A stretch of 9,692 nucleotides of DNA from Chloroflexota bacterium (GTDB lineage: Bacteria; Chloroflexota; Anaerolineae; Promineifilales; Promineifilaceae). The notes beneath the pieces were generated by a model. The model saw nothing but the letters and a program-made list of their open reading frames with translations, did not search any database and was not told the DNA's origin. Where the stretch lies: NCBI GenBank assembly GCA_008501785.1, contig QQUD01000356.1:1-9692 (forward strand). The letters are read 5' to 3'. Shown in pieces: positions 1 through 6,430 of the stretch. The position numbers and the translations under genes are program-made. How positions within the stretch are numbered: position 1 is the stretch's first letter; the number at the start of each line of letters is the position of its first letter.

Positions 1-964
1 GCACGGTCGAAGTGGCCGTTTACCCGTCAATGTCAAGCTCTGTTTCGATGGCGAGGAAGAAATCGGCTCGCCCAATATCGAGCCATTCGTGAAGTCCAAC
101 CAAACGCTGTTGGCTGCCGATCTGGTACTTATTTCTGATGGGGCTATGATTCGTACGGATCAACCTTCGATTGATTATGGGCTGCGTGGCGTCATTTCTG
201 CTGAAATTCATGTGACTGGGCCGCACCGTGATTTGCATTCAGGCAGCTATGGTGGCTCCGTGCATAACCCGGCACAAGCAATTGCCGAGATTGTGACGGC
301 GCTGCACCATCCTGATGGCTCCGTAGCGATCCCAGGCTTTTACGATGATGTTACGTCACTTTCTCCCGCAGAACGCGAGCTTTTGCAGCAAGTTCCCTAC
401 GACGAAACCCAGTGGGGTGAAGAAACCGGCGCACCCCAACCGTGGGGAGAGTCTGATTTCACCTTTTACGAGCGCATGACATCACGACCAACCTGCGAGG
501 TGAATGGCTTGTGGGGTGGCTTCAGCGGCGAAGGGTTTAAAACGATTATTCCTGCAAAAGCTGGGGCAAAAATTAGTATGCGGTTGGTAGAGAGCCAGGA
601 TGCCAACAAAATATCAGAACAATTTGTTGCATTTGTGGAGAGCCTTGCGCCCGATACTGTAAACGTGTCTGTTGACGTGCAGGCAGGTGCAGATGCGGCA
701 GTGACCCCTCACGACTCACCTTACATTCAGGCTGCGATGCAGGCGTATGAGGCTGGATGGGGCGCAACGGCGGTGCTGAGTCGCGGTGGTGGCTCGCTGC
801 CAATTGTGGCAACTTTCCAAAGTGAATTAGGTACACCTTTTGTGCTGATGCCGTTTGGTTTGGACGATAATCGGCATTCTCCTAACGAACATTACCGGTT
901 GGACCATTTTGATAAGGGGTTGGATACGGCCGTTTACTTCTATCACTTTCTCTCCCAAAATTAA
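1..964 (+). CDS. M20-family dipeptidase (metallopeptidase), 5' end missing
   Basis: The reading frame is open from base 2, so the gene starts left of the window; a GTG at base 89 is only an internal Val codon. About 320 residues are visible. Seen: an acidic EEEIGSP motif (visible residues 18-24) holding the general-base and metal-bridging glutamates of M20 enzymes, SDG (45-47) with the next metal Asp, DLHSGSYGG (77-85) at the start of the lid/dimerisation domain, and NRHSPNEH near the end, where His292 fits the last zinc ligand. The HSG-Y-GG form is typical of the carnosinase/CNDP-like dipeptidase branch rather than ArgE or DapE. The expected role is zinc-dependent hydrolysis of dipeptides or short peptides in the cytoplasm; the substrate cannot be read from sequence. 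The N-terminal HxD metal site lies outside the window. An ACGGCCGT palindrome at 926-933 encodes part of the C-terminus (Thr-Ala-Val). No hairpin terminator follows the TAA. Confidence 0.93.
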   Translation, partial: HGRSGRLPVNVKLCFDGEEEIGSPNIEPFVKSNQTLLAADLVLISDGAMIRTDQPSIDYGLRGVISAEIHVTGPHRDLHSGSYGGSVHNPAQAIAEIVTALHHPDGSVAIPGFYDDVTSLSPAERELLQQVPYDETQWGEETGAPQPWGESDFTFYERMTSRPTCEVNGLWGGFSGEGFKTIIPAKAGAKISMRLVESQDANKISEQFVAFVESLAPDTVNVSVDVQAGADAAVTPHDSPYIQAAMQAYEAGWGATAVLSRGGGSLPIVATFQSELGTPFVLMPFGLDDNRHSPNEHYRLDHFDKGLDTAVYFYHFLSQN

Positions 965-1023
965 TCAAAACTGAATAAAACGCGAAGATTAGATAGTTTG
1001 CGCATTGAAATTGCTTGGCCTCA

Positions 1024-1083
1024 TTGACAAAACGTTTAATTTAGAATAGCTTAATATCAAATAGTTTGCTGTCAAGCTATTTG
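1024..1083 (+). promoter_or_regulatory. Promoter and palindromic MarR-type operator before the regulator gene
   Basis: A perfect TTGACA lies at 1024-1029; the hexamer 17 bp downstream (TAGCTT, 1047-1052) is a weak -10 match. The stronger signal is an inverted repeat at 1058-1083: left arm CAAATAGtTTG, centre CTGT, right arm CAAgCTATTTG, with 10 of 11 positions paired. The right arm ends 9 bases before the ATG at 1093. This size and symmetry fit binding by a MarR dimer and suggest that the regulator represses its own gene. The left half (ATAGTTTGC, 1061-1069) recurs at 993-1001, 68 bp upstream. The palindrome is seen directly; its function as an operator is inferred. Confidence 0.6.
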
Positions 1084-1092
1084 CGAGAAATT

Positions 1093-1542
1093 ATGAGCAC
1101 ACATCATCAGGGAACAGGTGAAGAACGGGCTGCGCTGGATGTCTACATTAAATTGTCACGCGCTGCAAATGCGGTCACAAACCGCATCAATGCACATTTG
1201 GCCGATGTTAATTTGACTATTAGCCAATTTGGGGTGTTAGAGTCACTCTACCATTTGGGTCCCATGCATCAAAACGTGCTTGGTGAAAAAATTCTAAAGA
1301 GCAGCGGCAACATGACTTTGGTGATAGACAATCTTGTAAAACGTGGCCTTGTAGAGCGCCGCCGTGATGAACAAGATCGTCGCTATATTCAAGTTTACCT
1401 CACTGAAGCTGGTAAAGAGCTTATCGACGATATTTTTCCTCGTCATGTGAAAATTGTGGTCAACGAAATGCAAATCCTCTCGTCGGCAGAAAAAAAACAA
1501 CTGGCTCGTTTATGTCGCAAAGTTGGCTTGCAAGACATGTAA
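1093..1542 (+). CDS. MarR-family repressor, MhqR-like
   Basis: A 149-residue winged-helix regulator of normal MarR length. I prefer the ATG at 1093 over the in-frame TTG at 1066, because the longer form would read through the operator-like palindrome and adds only nine residues. Seen: an N-terminal dimerisation helix, then the helix-turn-helix with recognition helix around SSGNMTLVIDNLVKRGLVER, then the wing with DEQDRR, and C-terminal helices including the DDIFPRHV segment. The EKILKSSGNMT stretch resembles the MhqR (YkvE) branch of Bacillus, which represses mhqO/mhqD-type genes and responds to methylhydroquinone and related quinones. The next two genes are of exactly those types, which supports the assignment. 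Its only cysteine is near the C-terminus, so a simple thiol switch like OhrR is not obvious. The ribosome-binding site is weak (GCGAGAAA). MarR membership is very sure; the ligand is inferred from context. Confidence 0.9.
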   Translation: MSTHHQGTGEERAALDVYIKLSRAANAVTNRINAHLADVNLTISQFGVLESLYHLGPMHQNVLGEKILKSSGNMTLVIDNLVKRGLVERRRDEQDRRYIQVYLTEAGKELIDDIFPRHVKIVVNEMQILSSAEKKQLARLCRKVGLQDM

Positions 1543-1836
1543 ATTTTTTAGTCAGAATTTGATTACAATGCTAAAAAGTTTATCAACTTTCACGGAAGCT
1601 GAGAAATAGTTTTCGCTTGAGCAATTTGGTTCATAGCTTCCGGGAAAATGAGGTAACAATTTATTTTAACAGTGTATTGATATTCAAGTAATTTAAGAAG
1701 TAAATGATCAAAGATTGCGCTGATTACGCAGATTTTTCATCGGCGCAATCTGCGTAATCTTTGATAAAAATTAACCGGCAACCCACAATCAACCTCAATC
1801 AATTTGTGGCGTTGTTGGTCTTAGGAGAATCAGTAA
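1543..1836. other. Intergenic region between the MarR gene and the dioxygenase gene
   Basis: This 294-bp stretch holds no gene. Seen in order: a small palindrome AAAGTT-TATC-AACTTT (1575-1590); an 8-bp inverted repeat CGGAAGCT/AGCTTCCG (1593-1600 and 1635-1642) with a 34-nt loop; inside that loop ATAGTTTTC (1606-1614), close to the half-site of the MarR operator; a possible weak promoter TTGATA (1677-1682) with TAAATG (1701-1706) 18 bp downstream; the palindromic repeat at 1707-1765, listed separately; and a good ribosome-binding site AGGAGA (1823-1828), 8 bases before the ATG at 1837. No U-tailed terminator follows the MarR gene, so read-through into the dioxygenase gene is possible. Confidence 0.6.
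1707..1765. repeat. Palindromic intergenic repeat element (ATTACGCAGATT type)
   Basis: A 59-bp dyad-symmetric element. ATTACGCAGATT (1723-1734) pairs perfectly with AATCTGCGTAAT (1747-1758). The outer arms ATCAAAGATT (1707-1716) and AATCTTTGAT (1756-1765) also pair, and GATTGCGC (1713-1720) pairs with GCGCAATC (1743-1750), so several hairpins compete. From memory, words such as AATCTGCGTAATC turn up as dispersed intergenic repeats in many environmental genomes, so this is probably one copy of a small non-coding repeat family (REP/MITE-like). There is no T-tract directly after it, so it is not a standard terminator. Confidence 0.65.
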
Positions 1837-2934
1837 ATGAAAATTCAAGGGTTGCATCACATTACGCTGGTGTGTTCGAATGCGCAGCGTACGGTCGATT
1901 TTTATACAAAGGTGTTGGGTTTGCGTTTGGTGAAGCAGACGGTTAATTTTGATGATCCGGGAGCATATCATCTGTATTTTGGGGATGAAGTGGGGAGGGC
2001 GGGAACGGCCGTTACCTTCTTCGAATGGCCCACTGCACCCAAAGGTCGTCCCGGCATTGGTGGCACGCACCACTTTGCGCTCAACGTGCCAGATTACGAT
2101 GGCTTACTCATGTGGAAACGCCGTCTGACTGATTTGGAGATCAATGTTGATGGCCCATTAGATCGGCATTATTTCACTTCAATTTATTTTCGTGATCCGG
2201 ACGGTGTGATTATTGAAATTGCTACCAGTGGTCCTGGCTTTGTTGCTGATGAAAATGTAGCCACACTGGGAACTGAGCATCGCGATCCACCCGCGCAAAT
2301 GGTTGTGAATAATCGTGACGAAGCTCGCATCAAATCAACGACATGGGCTGAACCAGTTCCTGAGATTAACAGCCAGATGGCACTGCGTCACGGGATGCAC
2401 CACATTACGGCGATTGGCACTGACATTGAGCGCACGCATGCCTTTTTCGGCGATTTGCTGGGGTTGCAGCGGGTGAAAATGACATCGAATTTTGATGATC
2501 CGACGTCGGCGCATTGGTATTGGGGGGTGGAAAACGGCCGTCCTGGGACCCTCATCACCTATTTTGAACGCGATTCGAAGGACAAACGTTATCATCGTGT
2601 GCAAATGGGGGCTGGACAAACGCATCACTATGCATTTAGCGTACCAGATGAAGAAACACAACTTGAGTATCGTGAAAAACTGATTCGGGCTGGATTGCGC
2701 GTGTCGCCAGTAATGGATCGCGTCTACTTCAAAAGTATTTATACCAACGATCCAGATGGTCATATTGTCGAATTAGCAACCGCCGGACCTGGATTTTTAT
2801 ATGATGAGGCTGTCAATGAGTTGGGACAATCGCTGAAGCTGCCACCCTGGTTACAACAACATCGTACCTCAATTGAAAATGCACTAACCCCCTTAAAAGT
2901 AATCCCCTGGAAAAGCTTGGAGTTGGATAAATGA
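1837..2934 (+). CDS. mhqO: Ring-cleaving dioxygenase, VOC/glyoxalase fold (MhqO/PcpA-like)
   Basis: A 365-residue protein made of two VOC modules. Internal duplication is plain: HHIT at 7-10 and 188-191, HH at 78-79 and 263-264, and a DPDG.I.E.AT.GPGF block at about 120-135 and 305-320. In the related hydroquinone dioxygenase PcpA the iron ligands are an N-terminal His plus a His and Glu of the second module 49 residues apart; here His7/8, His263 and Glu312 fit, with exactly that 49 spacing. The predicted reaction is Fe(II)-dependent cleavage of hydroquinone-type rings in the cytoplasm. It is about 40 residues longer than PcpA/MhqO as I recall them, mostly in the linker between modules. A clear ribosome-binding site AGGAGA stands 8 bases before the ATG. 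Its TGA overlaps the next gene's ATG by four bases, so translation is coupled. It carries ACGGCCGT twice (2005-2012 and 2534-2541). Family is sure; substrate is inferred. Confidence 0.88.
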   Translation: MKIQGLHHITLVCSNAQRTVDFYTKVLGLRLVKQTVNFDDPGAYHLYFGDEVGRAGTAVTFFEWPTAPKGRPGIGGTHHFALNVPDYDGLLMWKRRLTDLEINVDGPLDRHYFTSIYFRDPDGVIIEIATSGPGFVADENVATLGTEHRDPPAQMVVNNRDEARIKSTTWAEPVPEINSQMALRHGMHHITAIGTDIERTHAFFGDLLGLQRVKMTSNFDDPTSAHWYWGVENGRPGTLITYFERDSKDKRYHRVQMGAGQTHHYAFSVPDEETQLEYREKLIRAGLRVSPVMDRVYFKSIYTNDPDGHIVELATAGPGFLYDEAVNELGQSLKLPPWLQQHRTSIENALTPLKVIPWKSLELDK

Positions 2935-3581
2935 GTTTATCTAATCCATCTGATCCACATGCAACGCAAACCGTTAAATCAGCGGGACTTGCTGTAAAAG
3001 ATGCCAAAGCTGCTATGATCATGGTGCATGGTCGTGGCGCAACTGCGGAAAACATTCTGACGCTTGCCCCAGAATTTGTACAGCCTCATTTTGCCTATGT
3101 TGCACCACAAGCAGCACAAAATACGTGGTATCCATTTAGCTTTTTGGCTCCCATAGCAAATAATGAACCTGGTATTTCATCTGGCATTTCCAAATTGGGC
3201 AGTCTGGTCGATGAGTTGGTTGCTGCTGGTGTGCCACATCAAAAAATATTTTTACTTGGATTTTCGCAGGGAGCATGTCTGGTGTTGGAGTGTGCTGCAC
3301 GATATGCACAGCGTTATGGGGGTGTCATTGGATTGAGCGGAGGATTGATTGGTCCTGATGACACACCGCGTGATTACGCTGGCTCTTTGAATGGTACGCC
3401 CATTTTTTTAGGTTGCAGCGATGTTGATTTTCACATTCCAAAAGAACGTGTTTTGCAAAGCGCCGAGATTTTAGAAAATTTGGGGGGGAATGTGACGGCA
3501 AAATTGTATCCAGGCATGGGACATACCGTTAATCAAGATGAAATTGAATTTATAAAAAACATGGTAAACAAAATTTCTTGA
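2931..3581 (+). CDS. mhqD: Alpha/beta hydrolase, MhqD-like carboxylesterase/phospholipase family
   Basis: A 216-residue serine hydrolase of the family that includes MhqD and the YtpA/carboxylesterase group. Seen: the oxyanion-loop motif HGRGA (33-37), the nucleophile elbow GFSQG (110-114) with Ser112, the acid in GCSDVD (Asp164, with Asp166 as the alternative), and the catalytic His198 in GMGHTV. Length is normal for the family and there is no signal peptide, so it acts in the cytoplasm. The ATG overlaps the stop of the dioxygenase gene (ATGA, 2931-2934), so the two are co-translated. In Bacillus subtilis mhqD is controlled by the MarR regulator MhqR together with dioxygenase genes, which matches this gene order. 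The precise substrate of MhqD-type hydrolases is not established as far as I know; hydrolysis of a ring-cleavage product or a quinone-derived ester is an inference. Confidence 0.87.
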   Translation: MSLSNPSDPHATQTVKSAGLAVKDAKAAMIMVHGRGATAENILTLAPEFVQPHFAYVAPQAAQNTWYPFSFLAPIANNEPGISSGISKLGSLVDELVAAGVPHQKIFLLGFSQGACLVLECAARYAQRYGGVIGLSGGLIGPDDTPRDYAGSLNGTPIFLGCSDVDFHIPKERVLQSAEILENLGGNVTAKLYPGMGHTVNQDEIEFIKNMVNKIS

Positions 3582-3615
3582 TAGGTAGAGCTGTCGCCGC
3601 TTTTTGATTTCCATA

Positions 3616-3630
3616 TATACTTTTGTCATG
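3616..3630 (+). promoter_or_regulatory. Possible -10 box for a leaderless S41 peptidase transcript
   Basis: TATACT (3616-3621) differs from TATAAT at one base and lies six bases before the ATG at 3628. Transcription from this box would begin about at the A of the start codon. No Shine-Dalgarno sequence precedes that ATG and no convincing -35 hexamer is seen. The alternative is read-through from the hydrolase gene, which ends 46 bp upstream without a clear terminator. Confidence 0.3.
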
Positions 3631-4767
3631 AAACATTTTACGAAATGGAAGGACACGGCCGTTACTATTCTTATCGCAGTTGTGTGGTTTGCGATTGGGT
3701 GGGTGGCAAACGGCCGTTTTCAGAATTCTGATACCGCCTTATTTAAACAAGTGCAAGAAGGCCTGATTGATCATCATGTTGATGAATTGCCATCCAGCCG
3801 AGAAATGACCTACGATGCAATTCGTGGGATGATTGCTGGCGTTGATGACCCATATGCTGCATTTTTCGAACCGGCAATGGGTGCGCTTTTTCAACAAGAT
3901 TATCAAGGAAATACAGGTGTTACTGGGATTTTGCTTGATTTAATTGGCGATCAGTGGGAAGTCATTGTTTTATTGCCGGGGGAACCTGCTGCAGAAGCAG
4001 GTCTACTGCTTGGAGATGTGGTACTGTCGATTGGTGGGGTTTCTTTGACGAGCAGCATAACCGATCCGGAGATTGCTTTGTTGTTGAGAGGTCCAGCCGA
4101 TGAACCAGTTGAATTTGTTGTGCAGCGCGGTGAAGAAACGCTGACATTTGCACCCATACGTAAAGCACGTCCCATTGTGTCGAGTGGAGAAATGCTGGAT
4201 GGTGATATTGCGTATTTTGCCCAGTACACATTTACGGCCAATTCACCAGAATTGGTTAAAGCTGAATTGACCCAACTGCTGGCTCAAAATCCGCGAGCGA
4301 TTATTTGGGATCTGCGCAGCAATGGTGGTGGTTCAATGGATGCAGCCCAAGAAAACTTGAGCTATTTCATTGATGAAGGGCTTTTGTTTACCGTGGCGTT
4401 GAAAGATGGAAAAGAACGGCCGTATCCTGCCAATGGCAACACCCTGGCCCCCAATATTCCGCTGGTTGTGTTGATTGGCGAACGAACCTATTCATCTGCG
4501 GAAACAGCCGCAATTTCGATTGCTGAAAATGAGCGGGGCATTCTGATTGGCAGCACGACTTTTGGCAAAGGGACCGTGCAAGAAACTGTGCCGCTGCTTG
4601 ATGACAGCATGTTGCAATATACCGTTGCTCATTGGCTTTCGCCATCTGGTGTATGGGTGGAGAAAAAGGGGGTAGCACCTCAAATCTACGTAGAAGATGA
4701 TCCTGCAACTGAGGCGGACGAAGTGATTGAAGAAGCGGTACGTTATATTGAAATGGAACTGAAGTAG
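3628..4767 (+). CDS. S41-family C-terminal processing peptidase (CtpA-like), membrane-anchored
   Basis: A 379-residue protease with the standard order of parts. An uncleaved N-terminal membrane segment (about residues 9-27) anchors it so that the catalytic part lies outside the cytoplasm. A cap/N-terminal helical part follows (35-90, with DDPYAAFF), then a PDZ domain (about 95-170) with GEPAAEAGLLLGDVVLSI, which recognises substrate C-termini. The peptidase core has WDLRSNGGG (227-235), SSAE (289-292) and TFGKGTVQ (311-318). Ser289 and Lys314 are 25 residues apart, the same spacing as the Ser-Lys dyad in Prc and D1 processing protease, so it should be active. The ATG at 3628 is preferred over the in-frame TTG at 3604 because it places a short positive tail before the membrane segment. 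Neither start has a good ribosome-binding site. ACGGCCGT occurs at 3655, 3710 and 4416. The substrate is unknown. Confidence 0.92.
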   Translation: MKHFTKWKDTAVTILIAVVWFAIGWVANGRFQNSDTALFKQVQEGLIDHHVDELPSSREMTYDAIRGMIAGVDDPYAAFFEPAMGALFQQDYQGNTGVTGILLDLIGDQWEVIVLLPGEPAAEAGLLLGDVVLSIGGVSLTSSITDPEIALLLRGPADEPVEFVVQRGEETLTFAPIRKARPIVSSGEMLDGDIAYFAQYTFTANSPELVKAELTQLLAQNPRAIIWDLRSNGGGSMDAAQENLSYFIDEGLLFTVALKDGKERPYPANGNTLAPNIPLVVLIGERTYSSAETAAISIAENERGILIGSTTFGKGTVQETVPLLDDSMLQYTVAHWLSPSGVWVEKKGVAPQIYVEDDPATEADEVIEEAVRYIEMELK

Positions 4768-4769
4768 AC

Positions 4770-4817
4770 AGAGACAGAGACAGAAGGTATCTTATTCTGT
4801 CTCTGTCTCTTTTTTTT
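4770..4817 (+). terminator. Rho-independent terminator after the S41 peptidase gene
   Basis: A perfect 16-bp stem (4770-4785 with 4795-4810), a 9-nt loop and a run of eight T (4810-4817). The left arm consists of repeated GACAGA units and starts three bases after the TAG stop. The T-run overlaps the stop codon (4816-4818) of the convergent DUF1800 gene. On the minus strand no T-run follows the stem, so it acts mainly on plus-strand transcription. Confidence 0.92.
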
Positions 4818-6156
4818 ATCTTAATTGAAATTGTGGGGAGTTGAGCATCAAGGCGATGGTTTCCCGTAGGCGTTGTTGGCCTGATTGTGTGAGCAGGTTG
4901 ATGGGAGCATCAAGTCGCTGATCATTGGCTAAATAGTTGACTAATATTTGCCGATCCTCTGGTGCAATTTTGTAGCCGAAAATGTGGTTAATCCAGTAAT
5001 CAACCAATGTGTTTGCTGTTTGTTTTTGGGGAGAGCCGGATTGTGGTTGGGTGTTGAGATGAAAACGGCCGTTTTCATCTTGAAGCTCCATCAGCCAATT
5101 AATCATGCGCCAGCGCATTCGTAAATGTGTGTTGTTTTGCCAGTGAGATTTCACATCTGGGTATCCACCCGGTTCTGGTGAGGCAAAAGGGGCTTGTCCA
5201 ATCTGGCTGTAGCGCCACATAAAGCTATCGCTGATTGCATGATCATATTGAATGATCAAATTTGTGTTTGTAGCTCGTAAAGCCGAGACGATTGTTTCAA
5301 ACGGCCGTTTCACTTTCTCACCCCATGTATTCTGAAATTCTGTAGAAAGCAAAATATGCCTGACGACTTGTTTTAACTGGTCTGGGGCTGATTGTTGATT
5401 GAGAAATATCGTGGTGGCTGATTGCACAATTTGGCTCGTAGGATGATCACTTATGAACCGACAACATAGTTTTGTACAGACAAATCTTGCCGTTTCTTCA
5501 TGATCTTCCATTTCTTGCCAGGGTGATAAATTTGCGATTTCGTTAGAAAGTTGCCATTCTGAGCTGCTAACAACCGCATCTACAAACTGTTGATAGTTTC
5601 CCAGTAAATTAGCTCGTATCACGTTTGCATCATAGTCGATTATGGTTGCGGCAATTTGGGGGGATTGCCATGCATAAATATTAAAATAATCATGCCAAAA
5701 ATCAGCTAATAGCTCGACTAGCTGACTTCGACTGTAAATGGCTCGTAAAAAGTTGAGACGTTCTAATTCGCGCAGCGGCAGCGTTTGTTGGGGATACTCA
5801 ATGGTTTTTTGAAGATGAGCAGAGCTGAGTTCAGCGCGAGATTTATGGATTGTGGAAAAATTGGCTGCAGCTAGATAGGTTTCAAAATCTGTGTCGGAAA
5901 TAGAGTTGGGGTTTAATTGTTGTTCGACGTAGTTAATTAGCCGTTGGGTATCAGTCGCACCAAGCTGTTGGAATTGCTCTAAATCCAAGGGTCGTTGACC
6001 AAATCCGGCTCGATTAAATAGGATGATGGGTAAAGACGGCCGTTTCGTATGAAAACGAAACAAACGATTCGTCGTGGGCAGGTTTGGAACCGTTGCGGGT
6101 GTTGTTTGAGACAATAAACTTTGGTGCTGTGTGAGCCTTGTTGCCGTTAATGTCAT
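4816..6156 (-). CDS. DUF1800-family protein, apparently missing its central part
   Basis: A 446-residue protein recognisable as DUF1800 at both ends. N-terminal: FNRAGFGQRP (47-56) followed by a helical EEWL-like region and ADFWHDYFNI (151-160). C-terminal: ARFVCTKLCCRFISDHP (223-239), the HILLSTEF-NTWGEKVKRPFETIVSALRA block (267-295), GGYPDV (330-335) and RWRMINWLMEL. In the family, a long conserved stretch with a NENYARELLELHTLG-type motif lies between VIRANLLGNYQQFVDAV and the ARFVC block. Here only about 25 unconserved residues (197-222) replace it, in frame. The start ATG has a good ribosome-binding site, GGAGA (6164-6168 on the complement). The DUF1501 gene that often accompanies DUF1800 is not in the window. 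Function is unknown. Either the gene is an expressed shortened variant or it is decaying after an in-frame deletion. It contains ACGGCCGT three times. Confidence 0.85.
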   Translation of the reverse strand: MTLTATRLTQHQSLLSQTTPATVPNLPTTNRLFRFHTKRPSLPIILFNRAGFGQRPLDLEQFQQLGATDTQRLINYVEQQLNPNSISDTDFETYLAAANFSTIHKSRAELSSAHLQKTIEYPQQTLPLRELERLNFLRAIYSRSQLVELLADFWHDYFNIYAWQSPQIAATIIDYDANVIRANLLGNYQQFVDAVVSSSEWQLSNEIANLSPWQEMEDHEETARFVCTKLCCRFISDHPTSQIVQSATTIFLNQQSAPDQLKQVVRHILLSTEFQNTWGEKVKRPFETIVSALRATNTNLIIQYDHAISDSFMWRYSQIGQAPFASPEPGGYPDVKSHWQNNTHLRMRWRMINWLMELQDENGRFHLNTQPQSGSPQKQTANTLVDYWINHIFGYKIAPEDRQILVNYLANDQRLDAPINLLTQSGQQRLRETIALMLNSPQFQLR

Positions 6157-6212
6157 ACGCTTATCTCCAGCATAATGATGAGTTAAAAGTTAAAAGGAGT
6201 TTACGCAAATCA

Positions 6213-6240
6213 TGTATAGAACTTATCAATAGTTTCTCAA
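6213..6240 (-). promoter_or_regulatory. Candidate promoter of the DUF1800 gene
   Basis: On the minus strand TTGAGA (6240-6235) and TATACA (6218-6213) are separated by 16 bp. Transcription would start near 6206, giving a leader of about 50 bases before the ATG at 6156. Fit to the sigma-70 consensus is fair (5/6 and 4/6). Confidence 0.45.
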
Positions 6241-6319
6241 ATTTACCCCCTGTTCGTCAAAAGTACCTATGTCCTATGACACCTTTCCTATTCACTAACT
6301 GTTTGTCACTGCCTATAGT

Positions 6320-6430
6320 TTTTTTACTTGCACGAACTCTTTTTTGAGGACATGAAGTCTTTCCTGAGGACACGAAGTCTTTCCTGAGAACACGAAGTCT
6401 TTCCTGAGGACACGAAGTCTCACCTGAAGA
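6320..6430. repeat. Tandem repeat array, 20-bp unit
   Basis: The unit TTTCCTGAGGACACGAAGTC repeats without spacers. Three near-identical copies lie at 6360-6379, 6380-6399 (one change) and 6400-6419. A diverged copy precedes them (6340-6359), a strongly diverged one before that (6320-6339, sharing the CACGAA-TC end), and a partial copy follows (6420-6430). Copies decay at both edges, as expected for slippage or unequal exchange. There is no open frame through the array. It lies upstream of the DUF1800 promoter, between that gene and the small membrane protein gene. The 20-bp period is close to two DNA turns, so repeated protein binding is possible but unproven. Confidence 0.85.

Noticed and set aside
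89..91. GTG as the true start of the M20 peptidase
   Set aside because: The same frame is open to the left edge and encodes the conserved EEEIGSP motif before this codon.
1066..1092. TTG start for the MarR gene
   Set aside because: It would place the operator-like palindrome inside the gene; the ATG at 1093 gives normal family length.
1593..1642. Terminator of the MarR gene
   Set aside because: The stem encloses 34 nt and has no T-run after it.
3582..3603. Terminator after the hydrolase gene
   Set aside because: AGC...GCT followed by five T gives only a three-pair stem, too weak to call.
6138..6347. A 69-codon plus-strand frame
   Set aside because: It overlaps the DUF1800 start and promoter on the other strand, runs into the tandem repeat, has no ribosome-binding site and shows no recognisable protein pattern.
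6320..6430. CRISPR array
   Set aside because: The 20-bp units are contiguous with no spacers, and no cas genes are near.
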